Positions 17,327 to 25,988 of a DNA stretch of 64,000 nucleotides are shown one piece after another. The position numbers were made by a program, and so were the translations under genes. The notes beneath the pieces were generated by a model, which was not told the DNA's origin, ran no database searches, and saw only the letters and a list, made by a program, of their open reading frames with translations. The stretch is taken from the NCBI RefSeq assembly GCF_049446075.1, contig NZ_JBMSEB010000001.1, positions 620,001 through 684,000 of the forward strand, written 5' to 3'. The stretch comes from Humibacter sp049446075 (GTDB lineage: Bacteria; Actinomycetota; Actinomycetes; Actinomycetales; Microbacteriaceae). Position 1 is the stretch's first letter, and the number at the start of each line of letters is the position of its first letter.

Positions 17327-17650
17327 TCACTCGTCGAGCGCGAGTTCCTTGGGCAGCTCGAACTCCTTGCTGGAGAGCTCCTCGATGTTGACGTCTTTGA
17401 ACGTCAACACGCGAACGGACTTGACGAAACGGTCGGCGCGATACACATCCCAGACCCACACATCGTGCATGGTGATCTCGAAATAGAAGTCGTTCGCCGT
17501 GTCGCGACGCACGAATTCCACCTCATTGGCCAGGTAGAACCTGCGCTCGGTCTCGATCACGTATTTGAACTGCGAGACGATGTCGCGGTACTCGCGGTAC
17601 AGGGCCAGCTCGACCTCGCGGTCGTAGTCGTCGAATTCGTCCTCGTCCAT
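17327..17650 (-). CDS. DUF2469-family protein
   Basis: The 107-residue acidic protein (MDEDEFDDYDREVELALYRE, then FKYVIETERRFYLANEV and DVWVWDVYRADRFVKSVRVL) belongs to a family conserved between rnhB and yraN across actinobacteria. No function is known. No catalytic motif is visible. The start is ATG 17650 to agree with the family. TTG 17659 would add three residues. TAGACT, which begins in the rnhB stop codon, lies 8 nt upstream and may be a -10. Confidence 0.88.
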   Translation of the reverse strand: MDEDEFDDYDREVELALYREYRDIVSQFKYVIETERRFYLANEVEFVRRDTANDFYFEITMHDVWVWDVYRADRFVKSVRVLTFKDVNIEELSSKEFELPKELALDE

Positions 17651-17661
17651 TTCAGCCAAGT

Positions 17662-18534
17662 CTACGCTGCGGGCTCATCGACTCGGTGCCGCTCGGCCGC
17701 CTCGTCGATGGCGACGGATCCCGCATCCGCGAGATCGTCCGACCGTCCCACGCTCTCCTCGACCAGGTCCTCGACGAGCCCGAGGTCCAATTCGACCTGC
17801 GTACTGTCGAGCTCCGCACGGATGCGCTTGAGCCAGGTACGCCTGTGCAGAGCGCTGGGGCCGAGCCGGTCGATGGCGCCGAAATGCGCCTCGCTCGAGT
17901 AACCCTTGTTGCTCGCCCAGGAGTAGCCGGGGAACACGGCATCCTGTTCGATCATGATTGCGTCGCGGTGCACCTTCGCGATCACGGATGCCGCGGCGAC
18001 CGATGCGCACGACTGGTCGGCCTTGATGCGCGGCACAACGGGCATCCGCACCGGAAGCACCTTGCTGAGGTAGTCGTAGTTGCCGTCGAGGATGATCGTG
18101 CCGGCTTCCAGCGGCGCTCCTGCGGCCTGCAGCGATGCGAACGCACGAGCGCCCGCCATGCCGAGGCAGGCCATGATTCCGTATGCATCGATCTCTGCGG
18201 CAGTTGCGAGACCGACGGCGTGGTACCGAGCCCACTTGATGCACAACGGTGCGAGCTCCTCGCGTTTCGGCTCGAGCAGCAGCTTCGAGTCGCGCAGGCC
18301 TTTCGGCCAGCGCCCGACCTCGGCGTCGACGACGACCATGCCGACGGCGACCGGACCGGCAAGAGCCCCACGACCGACCTCGTCGCAGCCGATCACGGTC
18401 AGGTTGCCTGCCGCATGAAGCTCGGACTCGAACTTGTAGTTCGGCACGACGGGACGCTTGCGTCTGCGCGCGGGCGTCGCCGGCTTGGGCGCCGGCGACG
18501 AGGTCTCGCGAGCACGAGTATCCACTTCGTTCAC
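17662..18534 (-). CDS. rnhB: Ribonuclease HII
   Basis: The enzyme cleaves RNA in RNA-DNA hybrids and single ribonucleotides in DNA. The core begins at IGCDEVGRGALAGPVAVG, with the D-E pair of the active site. It continues with LRDSKLLLEPKRE, ILDGNYDYL and IKADQSCASVAAASVIAKVHRD, carrying further acidic ligands. The protein has extra basic and Pro-rich residues at the N-terminus and an acidic tail. The start is GTG 18534, with GAAGG 7 nt upstream. Starts at 18540 or 18576 are possible, the last overlapping lepB. Confidence 0.95.
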   Translation of the reverse strand: MNEVDTRARETSSPAPKPATPARRRKRPVVPNYKFESELHAAGNLTVIGCDEVGRGALAGPVAVGMVVVDAEVGRWPKGLRDSKLLLEPKREELAPLCIKWARYHAVGLATAAEIDAYGIMACLGMAGARAFASLQAAGAPLEAGTIILDGNYDYLSKVLPVRMPVVPRIKADQSCASVAAASVIAKVHRDAIMIEQDAVFPGYSWASNKGYSSEAHFGAIDRLGPSALHRRTWLKRIRAELDSTQVELDLGLVEDLVEESVGRSDDLADAGSVAIDEAAERHRVDEPAA

Positions 18535-18550
18535 TGCCACGCCTTCGACG

Positions 18551-19288
18551 TTACTGCTTGTCGTCCTCTGCGCCACGGAACACTTCCGGGTAGTTGGAGA
18601 GCCAGCTCCAGCGGCTGATCGGCCAGCTGATCAGGATGGCTCGACCCACGACATCCTTCTCGGGCACGAACCCCTTGCCCGGCAGATTCTGATTGCGCGA
18701 TGAGTCCTGCGAGTCCCACCGGTTGTCGCCCATGACCCAGAGGTCACCCTTGGGCACCACGACGTCGAAGTGCAGCGAAGCCGCTTCTTCTTCACCGGGT
18801 GCGAGCTTGATGTACGGCTCGTCGAGCGGCGATCCATTGACGCTCAACTGCCCGAGGGCGTTGCAGCACGAGACGTGGTCGCCGGGAAGGCCGATGACGC
18901 GTTTGACGAGGTGATCGTCGCTGTCCGGGGCCGCGAGGCCGATCAGTGACAGGGCCCATTCGATGGGGTTCGTGTTCGACTTCGTCGTGGAGGGCTGAAG
19001 CCAGCCGCCCGGGTCGGTGAACACGACCACGTCGCCTCGGCTGATCGGCATCAGATTGGGTTCGAGCTCGTTCACGATGATCAGATCGTTGATCTGCAGC
19101 GTGTTCTCCATCGAACCCGACGGGATGTAGAACGACCGGACGATGAAGGTCTTGATCAGGAACGAGACGAGGATGGCGACCAGGAAGATGATGACCAGGT
19201 CGCGGAGGAAGAGTTTGACGCTGCGCTGCTTCGTCTTCTTCTCCGACGCCACGCGGCTCGACCGGCTGGGCAGAGATTCATCTGTCAT
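18551..19288 (-). CDS. lepB: Signal peptidase I
   Basis: The membrane-bound serine protease removes signal peptides of Sec and Tat substrates. The 245-residue product has one N-terminal membrane segment (about residues 26-50). It contains SFYIPSGSMENTLQ with the nucleophilic Ser, KRVIGLPGDHV with the general-base Lys, and GDNRWDSQDSR, the conserved box E. The start ATG 19288 gives MTDESLPSR. It lies in the rplS-lepB-rnhB order typical of actinobacteria. Confidence 0.96.
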   Translation of the reverse strand: MTDESLPSRSSRVASEKKTKQRSVKLFLRDLVIIFLVAILVSFLIKTFIVRSFYIPSGSMENTLQINDLIIVNELEPNLMPISRGDVVVFTDPGGWLQPSTTKSNTNPIEWALSLIGLAAPDSDDHLVKRVIGLPGDHVSCCNALGQLSVNGSPLDEPYIKLAPGEEEAASLHFDVVVPKGDLWVMGDNRWDSQDSSRNQNLPGKGFVPEKDVVGRAILISWPISRWSWLSNYPEVFRGAEDDKQ

Positions 19289-19339
19289 CTGTGTATGAGA
19301 TCCCGCCCCTTGAACCGCCGAAGCCCGCCCCTTAACGCC

Positions 19340-19375
19340 TGAGCTCCCGCCCCATACTAAGGGGTCGGGAGCTCA
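19340..19375 (-). terminator. Hairpin downstream of rplS
   Basis: TGAGCTCCCG (19340-19349) pairs perfectly with CGGGAGCTCA (19366-19375), and CCCC/GGGG extends the stem inside. It lies 35 bases after the rplS stop. No T-tract follows on the minus strand. Three copies of CCCGCCCC spaced by about 20 bases occur in the same 19302-19355 stretch upstream of lepB. Confidence 0.5.
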
Positions 19376-19409
19376 GAGTCGGACGTGTGCCGAGAGGGCC
19401 CAGCGCTGC

Positions 19410-19757
19410 TTACGCGTCGCGCTTCTCCTTGATCTTGGCCTTCTTGCCACGCAGTTCGCGCAGGTAGTAGAGCTTGGCGCGACGCACATCGCCTCGCGTG
19501 ACGACCTCGATGTGGTCGATAACGGGCGAGTGCACCGGGAAGGTGCGCTCGACGCCGACCTGGAAGCTGACCTTGCGAACCGTGAACGTCTCGCGCACGC
19601 CCTCGCCGGCGCGTGAGATGACGACGCCCTGGAAGACCTGGATACGGGAGCGGTTGCCCTCGGTGATGTTGACGTGCACCTTGACGGTGTCACCCGCGCG
19701 GAAGTCTGGGATGTCGCTGCGCAGCGATGCTGCGTCGACGGCGTCGAGGATGTGCAT
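19410..19757 (-). CDS. rplS: 50S ribosomal protein L19
   Basis: The 115-residue product MHILDAVDAASLRSDIPDF carries FRAGDTVKVHVNITEGNRSR, the standard IQVFQGVVISRAGEG block and ends RELRGKKAKIKEKRDA. L19 sits at the interface of the ribosomal subunits. The start ATG 19757 agrees with the family, while the frame open to 20039 is not conserved coding sequence. Confidence 0.97.
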   Translation of the reverse strand: MHILDAVDAASLRSDIPDFRAGDTVKVHVNITEGNRSRIQVFQGVVISRAGEGVRETFTVRKVSFQVGVERTFPVHSPVIDHIEVVTRGDVRRAKLYYLRELRGKKAKIKEKRDA

Positions 19758-19942
19758 GATGATTCGCTCTCTGCGCCCGCCACCGGTCGAACGCGGATCA
19801 AGTGGATGAAGAATTGGATGCTGTGCCGTTCGCGCTCTAGGGCGCAGTGCGTGACTCCCCGGAGGCAGAGCACGTGCCGCGGCACAGTCTTCTATTCTGC
19901 CATGAAGCGCAGGTCGGGCCAAAACGGCCTGGAGGCGTGCGA

Positions 19943-20437
19943 TCAGTGGCCGTTCTCGCGCACGATGATGACGTCGCCGTCGTCGGGGCGGCGCCCGCGC
20001 ACGGGACGGCCGGCGCCGGCTTCCGCACGGTCTGGCCAACTGGATGCCCGTGCGACGGCATCCGACACCCGGTCACGCCATTCCCGCAGCAACTCCCACA
20101 CGGCGAGCCAGAAGGTTGCAAGGCCAAGCACCGCAGAAACGATGCCGAAGGCCGCGCCCGTCGCACCGAAGAAGCCGAGGCCGACGAGCGCGAGGTGGAA
20201 GGCGACGGTTGCGGCGGCATCCCATCTGCCCAGCGCACGCGTGGTGCGCACGGACGGTCGAAGCCTCGTGACACCGGCCAGCACCGCGAGGAACACGAGG
20301 AGGATGGCTGCGCCGAGGAAGAGCAGGAAGAACGCGCCTGCGCCGCCGCCGAAGAACCCGAACCCGACCAGAAGCCACAGCGGCAGCACCGGGACGGCGA
20401 ACAACTGCCATCTCAGAAGGGCCCGCATGAGCGTCAT
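19943..20437 (-). CDS. Small polytopic membrane protein of unknown function
   Basis: The 164-residue protein has four likely membrane segments: about residues 10-30, 33-56, 75-95 and 98-118. A basic, Gly/Arg-rich cytoplasmic tail (GAGRPVRGRRPDDGDVIIV) follows. I recognise no functional motif. Homologues are found beside trmD/rplS in related genera and are often called MFS permease without support. GTG/ATG choices near 20437 are uncertain. It stands between trmD and rplS on the same strand. Confidence 0.65.
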   Translation of the reverse strand: MTLMRALLRWQLFAVPVLPLWLLVGFGFFGGGAGAFFLLFLGAAILLVFLAVLAGVTRLRPSVRTTRALGRWDAAATVAFHLALVGLGFFGATGAAFGIVSAVLGLATFWLAVWELLREWRDRVSDAVARASSWPDRAEAGAGRPVRGRRPDDGDVIIVRENGH

Positions 20438-20527
20438 GGCGTCAGGCTATGCGCGTGCCATGCAGAACGGCTGAGAGCAGCCGAGGGTTCGCTGAGGGCG
20501 TGACCGCTCCGAGTCCGGACGACGCTG

Positions 20528-21217
20528 TCAGTCCTCGCCCAGGAGGTCGGGGCGCACCCGGCGCGTGCGTTCCAGTTGCTGTTCCCGACGCCATTGCGCG
20601 ATGGCACCATGGTTGCCGCTCAGCAGCACGGGCGGTACCTCGCGCCCGCGCCACACCGGCGGCTTGGTGTACGACGGATACTCCAGCAGGCCGTCTTCGT
20701 GCGATTCCTCCACGAGGCTCTGCGGGTTTCCCACGACACCCGGGATGAGCCGCGCGATGGCCTCGACCATGGCCATCGCGGCCACCTCTCCCCCATTGAG
20801 CACGTAGTCGCCCAGGCTGACCAGCCGCACCCTCGCCCGCGATGCCGTCTCGTCGAAGACGCGCTGGTCGATGCCCTCGTACCGCCCGCATCCGAACACC
20901 AGATGGCTCTCCCGCGAGAGCTGCCGTGCCAAGTGCTGCGTGAAGACCTCTCCCGCCGGCGAAGGGAAGACGACGACGGCGTCGTCGGATGCCTCGAGCG
21001 CGGCATCCAGCGCCTCTCCCCACGGCTCGGGTTTCATGACCATGCCTGCGCCGCCGCCGTACGGAGTGTCATCGACCGTGCGGTGCCGATCGTGCGTGAA
21101 GGCGCGCAGGTCGCCGACGTGCAGGTCGATGATGCCGTTCTGCCTGGCCTTGCCGAGGAGCGAGATGTCGAGCGCGTCGAAGATCGCGGGAAAGATCGTC
21201 ACGATGTCGATGCGCAC
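20528..21217 (-). CDS. trmD: tRNA (guanine-37-N1)-methyltransferase
   Basis: TrmD makes m1G37 with S-adenosylmethionine and so prevents frameshifting. The 229-residue knotted SPOUT enzyme shows MRIDIVTIFPAIFD at the start, LVFGCGRYEGIDQRV, and the knot signature SLGDYVLNGGEVAAMAM followed by LIPGVVGNPQSLVEESHEDG. The start is GTG 21217. A TAAACT hexamer 6 nt upstream, made from the stop codon of the preceding chelatase gene, looks like a leaderless promoter, so trmD can be expressed apart from the nitrite genes. Confidence 0.97.
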   Translation of the reverse strand: MRIDIVTIFPAIFDALDISLLGKARQNGIIDLHVGDLRAFTHDRHRTVDDTPYGGGAGMVMKPEPWGEALDAALEASDDAVVVFPSPAGEVFTQHLARQLSRESHLVFGCGRYEGIDQRVFDETASRARVRLVSLGDYVLNGGEVAAMAMVEAIARLIPGVVGNPQSLVEESHEDGLLEYPSYTKPPVWRGREVPPVLLSGNHGAIAQWRREQQLERTRRVRPDLLGED

Positions 21218-21229
21218 ACCGCGAGTTTA
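21218..21229 (-). promoter_or_regulatory. Leaderless trmD promoter, -10 TAAACT
   Basis: On the minus strand TAAACT (21229-21224) is followed by CGCGGT and the GTG start of trmD. The first three bases of the hexamer are the stop codon of the sirohydrochlorin chelatase gene, so a promoter and a stop codon share sequence. Confidence 0.55.
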
Positions 21230-21985
21230 GATGGCGTCCAGATACCGTTCCCGCACGAGATCGATGAGCTGCTGGGGTGCACGACGACCGGCGACGAGCA
21301 ACGGTTCGGTCGTGACGTCGCCGCCCGCGGATGCCGCAAGATCGGCGAAGAAGCCGGGTGCGAGCAGGTAGCTGCTCACGATGACCCGGGACTTGGGGTG
21401 CAGCCGGCGCGTGGTCTCGATGGCCGACGAAAGGCGAGGCACGGCTGCCGAGATGAAGCCGACCGTCACGGGCCTGGCCAGGGTCGTGGCCAGGCGTCGC
21501 CCCATCTCGAGGCAATCCCGGACGGCGCGATGGTCGCTCGACCCTGCCGCGGCGAGCACGATGGCGTCGCTCGGCGCAAGGCCCCGTTCGGCCACACGGG
21601 AGGCCAGGATCTGCACGAGGCGGTCGTCCGGCCCGAGGGCTGCGGCCAGACTCACGTCGCGGCCCTCGGCAGCAGCGAGTTCGTTGGCGAGGTCGACATG
21701 CACGTGGTAACCGGCCGAGAGCAGCAGTGGCACGACCACGGCAGACTCGTGCGGTGCCAGACGTTGCAGCACAGAGGAGACGTCAGGTTGCTGCACGTCG
21801 ACGAAGCCGTTGCCGACGCGCACACCACCCAGTGTCTCGCCGACCGCTCGGACCAGGTCGCCTATGGCTCGCTGTCCGTCGAGGGAACTCGTGCCGTGCG
21901 AGATCGCGAGCAGCGCCGGGCGTCTTCCCCTCTCCTGGCCATCCCTGTCGGTGCGATTGTCTGCGGCGGGGCCGGTCAAGGTCAC
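21227..21985 (-). CDS. CbiX/SirB-like sirohydrochlorin chelatase
   Basis: The 252-residue protein has the two-domain chelatase pattern: LLAISHGTSSLDGQRAI with the metal-binding His at the start, VVPLLLSAGYHVHVDL with a second His pair, and a repeated half with VSSYLLAPGFFADL. It would insert iron into sirohydrochlorin to finish siroheme, the cofactor of the nitrite reductase encoded beside it. The start is GTG 21985, which overlaps the nirD stop (GTGTGA), so translation is coupled to nirD. Confidence 0.9.
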   Translation of the reverse strand: MTLTGPAADNRTDRDGQERGRRPALLAISHGTSSLDGQRAIGDLVRAVGETLGGVRVGNGFVDVQQPDVSSVLQRLAPHESAVVVPLLLSAGYHVHVDLANELAAAEGRDVSLAAALGPDDRLVQILASRVAERGLAPSDAIVLAAAGSSDHRAVRDCLEMGRRLATTLARPVTVGFISAAVPRLSSAIETTRRLHPKSRVIVSSYLLAPGFFADLAASAGGDVTTEPLLVAGRRAPQQLIDLVRERYLDAI

Positions 21986-22350
21986 ACCGGTACCTCGACC
22001 TCGACGAACCCGTCGACGACGCGGGCGCGGAACGGCCGAAGGAAGAGCGAGGGGTCGGTGAAGCACTCACCCGTCTCGAGGTCGTAGACCTCCTTGTGCA
22101 AGGGCGACGCGATGGTCGCGCGGTCGCCCTTGGATCCCACGATGCCGCGTGCCATCACATGCGAACCGGTACGCGGGTCTTGGTGCGACACCGCATACAC
22201 CTCGTCGGGAGAAAGCCTGAACAGCGCGATCTGGTGGGAACCGATCAGTGCGGCTTCTCCCCAGGCGGGCTCGAGATCATCGATGAGGCAGGCGCGCTGC
22301 CATGTCGGATTCGCCGTTTCGACCAGTCCAACCAGGTCCGTGATCGTCAT
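21982..22350 (-). CDS. nirD: Nitrite reductase (NAD(P)H) small subunit
   Basis: NirD partners NirB in six-electron reduction of nitrite to ammonium. The 122-residue Rieske-fold protein lacks the Cys/His iron-sulphur ligands, which is normal for NirD: ALFRLSPDEVYAVSHQDP, SPLHKEVYDLETGEC and a final GFVEVEVPV. The start ATG 22350 has GAGGGGA 7 nt upstream. It is transcribed divergently from nirB with its own promoter at 22394-22447, so the two subunits are made from separate but co-regulated transcripts. Confidence 0.92.
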   Translation of the reverse strand: MTITDLVGLVETANPTWQRACLIDDLEPAWGEAALIGSHQIALFRLSPDEVYAVSHQDPRTGSHVMARGIVGSKGDRATIASPLHKEVYDLETGECFTDPSLFLRPFRARVVDGFVEVEVPV

Positions 22351-22393
22351 CTCAAATCCCCTCGTGACGTGCATCTGCCTGTTACTGGTGTCG

Positions 22394-22447
22394 AAGGTAG
22401 GCCCGCCGTGTTTCGACGGTGTCGGCCGCAGGTTTCGCCGGGATGAA
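22394..22447 (-). promoter_or_regulatory. nirD promoter with GlnR-like box
   Basis: Read on the minus strand from 22447: TTCAT, 6 bp, GAAAC, 6 bp, CCGAC, 6 bp, GAAAC (ending 22410), then 10 bp and the -10 hexamer TACCTT (22399-22394). The spacing fits the actinobacterial GlnR consensus gTnAC-n6-GaAAC repeated twice, with both GAAAC elements perfect and both gTnAC elements weak. The RNA start would be near 22387, leaving a short leader with a good ribosome-binding site. Confidence 0.65.
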
Positions 22448-22486
22448 AACGGACTCACAGCGGCCGGCCCGGTCGGTGGGTGCGAT

Positions 22487-22541
22487 GTTAATCCGGAGTT
22501 ACGCCGAGGTAACGCGGCCGAAATCCCCCCGCTCCTATGCT
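22487..22541 (+). promoter_or_regulatory. nirB promoter with GlnR-like box
   Basis: GTTAA (22487-22491), GTTAC (22498-22502), GTAAC (22509-22513) and GAAAT (22520-22524) are each separated by exactly 6 bp. This matches the GlnR pattern gTnAC-n6-GaAAC in tandem, with the third element perfect. After 11 bp comes the -10 hexamer TATGCT (22536-22541). The leader to the nirB ATG is about 68 nt. Confidence 0.75.
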
Positions 22542-22614
22542 CGATCAACGCCGATGGAGCCGCGCAGGACGACCGAACCGTGTCGGTCCTCGCCAGCAGG
22601 AAGAGGCAGATCCC

Positions 22615-25200
22615 ATGACAGAAAACGACCAGCACGCACGCTCCGTCGTGATCATCGGGGGCGGCCCGGCAGCGCACCGGCTCGTGGAGGCCATCGTGGC
22701 CAGGGACGACGCGCACTCGCTGAAGGTCGCGGTCATCGCGGACGAATCCCACCTTCCCTACGACCGCGTCGCCCTCAGCCGTCGTCTCGTCGAGGCCGAG
22801 GACCTGACGCTGGATCCCGCGGTGTGGGCGGCGGGAAATGTCACCCTGTTCTCCGGCGAACTCGCCACAATGATCGACCGCTCCGCTCGTACCGTCACCA
22901 CCAGCGTCGGGCGGGTGCTCTCGTATGACGACCTCGTGCTGGCGACCGGCTCCCGTGCACCCGTGCCCGACATCCCGGGTGCCGGGCTCGCCAGGGTGTA
23001 CCGCACGATCGACGATGTCGACGCGCTGGTCGGCGAGGTGGAAGCTCTGCGCGTCACGCTGGGACGGGCGCCGAGGGTCGTCGTGGCCGGTGGCGGACTG
23101 CTCGGGCTTGAGGCGGCGGGCGGTGTGCAGAAGCTCGGAGCGGAATCGGCGATCGTGCACTCCGGATCGTGGCTCATGTCTGCACAGCTCGACGAGGGAG
23201 CCGGGCAGGCGCTCGGTCGCCTGATCAAGGCTCAGGGCATCGACCTGCACCTGGGAACGCGCCCGCGCGCGATCGTTCACGACGGGGACGTGGTCACAGC
23301 CGTCACCCTGACCAACGGGCACACCGTCGCGGCCGACATCGTCGTCTTCGCCATCGGCATCCGCGCACGGGACGAACTCGCCAGGGACACCGGCATCGAG
23401 GTGCACGACCGCGGAGGAGTCGTCGTCGGGTCGGACTGCCGAAGCTCCGACGAGCGCATCTGGGCCATCGGCGAGGTCGCGAACGTGCACGGCTGGTGCA
23501 TAGGTCTCGTCGCACCCGCCAACGCGATGGCAGAGGTGGTCGCTGACCGGTTGCTCGGCGGTTCGGCCGAATTCACGACCATCGACGACGCGACGAAGCT
23601 CAAGCTTTCGGGAGTGGACGTGGCGAGCTTCGGCGACGCCTTCGCCACGGATGAGGGCGCCCTGGAGATCGTGTACGCCGACCCCGCCCGCGGCATGTAT
23701 CAGAAGCTCGTGGTGACGGACGACGCCCGCACACTGCTCGGCGGCGTCTTCGTCGGCGATGCCGCACCCTACTCGTCGCTGCGCCCCATGCTGGGCAGGG
23801 AGCTCTCAGCCGAGCCCGCGGCGTACCTCTCCGCTGCGGGAGCCGAGGCTCCGGCGGGCGTGGAGCTGCCTGACGACGCGCTCGTCTGCTCGTGCAACAA
23901 CGTCACGGCCGGCACGCTGCGCTCTGTCATCCACGGCGACGACGGGGAGCCGTGCACCGATCTCGGCGAGCTGAAGACGTGCTCGCGTGCCGGAACACAG
24001 TGCGGATCGTGCGTGCCGCTCGTCAAGAAGCTGCTCGAAGGCGAGCTGCAAGCGGCCGGGATCGCGGTCTCGCGCGCGCTGTGCGAGCACTTCCCCATCT
24101 CGCGCCAGGAGCTGTTCGAGTCGATCAAGGTCGTCGGCCTCACGAGCTTCGACGACATCATCGCCAGATTCGGCACGGGCAGAGGCTGCGACATCTGCAA
24201 GCCGGCGGTGGCATCCATCCTCGCCAGCCAGAACGTCGGGTACATCCTCGACTCGGGCAGGGGGACCCTTCAGGACACCAACGACCGCGCACTGGCGAAC
24301 ATGCAGAAGGACGGGACCTACTCGGTGGTGCCGCGCATTCCGGGGGGCGAGATCACGCCGGCGAAGCTTGCGGTGATCGCATCCGTCGCCACCGACTTCG
24401 GCCTCTACACGAAGATCACAGGCGGACAGCGCATCGACCTGTTCGGCGCAAGGCTCGAGCAGCTTCCGGAGATCTGGAAGCGCCTGGTGGAGGCCGGGTT
24501 CGAGTCGGGCCATGCCTACGGCAAGGCGTTGCGGAACGTGAAGAGCTGCGTGGGTTCGACCTGGTGCAGATTCGGGGTGCAGGACTCGGTGGGCATGGCC
24601 ATCCGGGTGGAGCTGCGGTATCGCGGCCTGCGCGCCCCCCACAAGCTCAAGATCGGCGTGTCGGGCTGCGCACGTGAGTGCGCCGAGGCCAGAGGCAAGG
24701 ACGTCGGCGTCATCGCCACCGACAAGGGCTGGAACATGTACGTCGGTGGCAACGGCGGATTCCAGCCGGCACACGCCCAGTTGCTCGCCTCCGACCTCGA
24801 CGATGAGACGCTCATCAGGTACATCGACCGCTACCTCATGTACTACATCCGCACGGCTGATCGCCTGCAGCGCACGGCTCGTTGGATCGAGGATCTCGAC
24901 GGCGGCATCGACCACGTCCGGGAAGTGGTCGTCGACGACTCTCTCGGGCTTGCCGCCGAGCTGGAGGCCGCGATGGCGGCGCACGTCGACACGTACGAAG
25001 ACGAGTGGGCGGCGACGCTCGCCGACCCCGACCGCCTTCGCAGGTTCCGGTCGTTCGTGAACGCCCCGGCAGAAAGCGACCCGAGCATCGCCTACGTCGA
25101 GGAACGCGGGCAGATCAGGCCGGCCAACGACGACGACCGCTCGGCGGGACGCGTTCTGCTTGCCGGCGATCGCATCCCGGTGCGGGGGCGCGACTCGTGA
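22615..25200 (+). CDS. nirB: Nitrite reductase (NAD(P)H) large subunit
   Basis: Assimilatory reduction of nitrite to ammonium in the cytoplasm. The 861-residue product has an FAD/NAD(P)H oxidoreductase part (VVIIGGGPAAHRLVEAI at residue 11 on, second Rossmann motif VVVAGGGLLGLEAAGGV), a BFD-like [2Fe-2S] domain starting CSCNNVTAG near residue 424, and the C-terminal sulphite/nitrite reductase part. The siroheme-[4Fe-4S] ligands are C645 and C651 (CVGSTWC) and C685 and C689 (CAREC). The start is ATG 22615 with AGGAAGAGG upstream. An earlier ATG at 22537 lies inside the -10 region. Its stop overlaps the cobA start. Confidence 0.96.
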   Translation: MTENDQHARSVVIIGGGPAAHRLVEAIVARDDAHSLKVAVIADESHLPYDRVALSRRLVEAEDLTLDPAVWAAGNVTLFSGELATMIDRSARTVTTSVGRVLSYDDLVLATGSRAPVPDIPGAGLARVYRTIDDVDALVGEVEALRVTLGRAPRVVVAGGGLLGLEAAGGVQKLGAESAIVHSGSWLMSAQLDEGAGQALGRLIKAQGIDLHLGTRPRAIVHDGDVVTAVTLTNGHTVAADIVVFAIGIRARDELARDTGIEVHDRGGVVVGSDCRSSDERIWAIGEVANVHGWCIGLVAPANAMAEVVADRLLGGSAEFTTIDDATKLKLSGVDVASFGDAFATDEGALEIVYADPARGMYQKLVVTDDARTLLGGVFVGDAAPYSSLRPMLGRELSAEPAAYLSAAGAEAPAGVELPDDALVCSCNNVTAGTLRSVIHGDDGEPCTDLGELKTCSRAGTQCGSCVPLVKKLLEGELQAAGIAVSRALCEHFPISRQELFESIKVVGLTSFDDIIARFGTGRGCDICKPAVASILASQNVGYILDSGRGTLQDTNDRALANMQKDGTYSVVPRIPGGEITPAKLAVIASVATDFGLYTKITGGQRIDLFGARLEQLPEIWKRLVEAGFESGHAYGKALRNVKSCVGSTWCRFGVQDSVGMAIRVELRYRGLRAPHKLKIGVSGCARECAEARGKDVGVIATDKGWNMYVGGNGGFQPAHAQLLASDLDDETLIRYIDRYLMYYIRTADRLQRTARWIEDLDGGIDHVREVVVDDSLGLAAELEAAMAAHVDTYEDEWAATLADPDRLRRFRSFVNAPAESDPSIAYVEERGQIRPANDDDRSAGRVLLAGDRIPVRGRDS

Positions 25201-25988
25201 ACGGCTCAGTGCGGTCGCGCAGGGAGCATGGCCTCGGAAGTGTCTACCTCGTCGGCGGTGGTCCCGGGCGGCGCGATCTGCTCACCCTGGCCGCGCTCGA
25301 GGCGCTCGCGCAGGCGGATGTCGTGCTGTACGACCGCCTCGCACCTCACGACGATCTCGCCGAGCTCGCACCGAACGCGACGCTGATCGACGTCGGGAAG
25401 AAGCCGGGCCACCATCCGGTCGACCAGGGCGAGATCGACAGGATGCTCGTCGAGCACGCGCAAGCCGGCGCCGTCGTCGTTCGACTCAAAGGCGGCGACC
25501 CGTTCGTGTTCGGCCGCGGAGGCGAAGAGGCCGAGGCATGCAGGGCGGCGCGCATCCCTGTGACCGTTGTTCCCGGGGTCTCGAGTGCGATCGCCGTTCC
25601 GGCTGCGGCGGGCATCCCGCTCACCCACAGGGGAGTCAGCCACCTCTTCACGGTTGTCTCCGGCCACGCTCCGCTGAGCCCGGCCGAGCATGAACACCTC
25701 GCAGGGCTCGGCGGCACCATCGTGGTGCTGATGGGCATCGGGACCTTCCCGTCGTTGAGCCAGGGCCTGCTGAGGCACGGCATGTCACCGGACACGCCCG
25801 TGGCCATCGTCGAGCGGGGCTACACGGCTCAGCAGCGAACGACGATCGCCGACCTCGGGTCCATCCTCGAGCTCTCGGCGAGCGTGGGCGTCTCCTCCCC
25901 CGCCGTGATCGTGATCGGCGAGGTCGTGCGCCTTGCGCAGGCCGAGCCTGCAGCGCTTGCTGCCGTCGCCGGGCTGGCGGGGGCGTGA
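25197..25988 (+). CDS. cobA: Uroporphyrinogen-III C-methyltransferase
   Basis: The enzyme uses two S-adenosylmethionine to turn uroporphyrinogen III into precorrin-2, the first step to siroheme. The 263-residue protein carries VYLVGGGPGRRDLLTLAA, VLYDRLA, VRLKGGDPFVFGRGGEEAEA, VPGVSSAIAVPAAAGIPLTHRG and the late PVAIVERGYTAQQR block. It has no CysG-type precorrin-2 dehydrogenase domain, and no separate gene for that step is visible in the window. The GTG start overlaps the nirB stop (GTGA). Confidence 0.94.
   Translation: MNGSVRSRREHGLGSVYLVGGGPGRRDLLTLAALEALAQADVVLYDRLAPHDDLAELAPNATLIDVGKKPGHHPVDQGEIDRMLVEHAQAGAVVVRLKGGDPFVFGRGGEEAEACRAARIPVTVVPGVSSAIAVPAAAGIPLTHRGVSHLFTVVSGHAPLSPAEHEHLAGLGGTIVVLMGIGTFPSLSQGLLRHGMSPDTPVAIVERGYTAQQRTTIADLGSILELSASVGVSSPAVIVIGEVVRLAQAEPAALAAVAGLAGA

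Noticed and set aside
22537..22614. Earlier ATG of nirB at 22537
   Set aside because: It lies inside the proposed -10 hexamer, adds residues unlike NirB, and the ATG at 22615 has a good ribosome-binding site.
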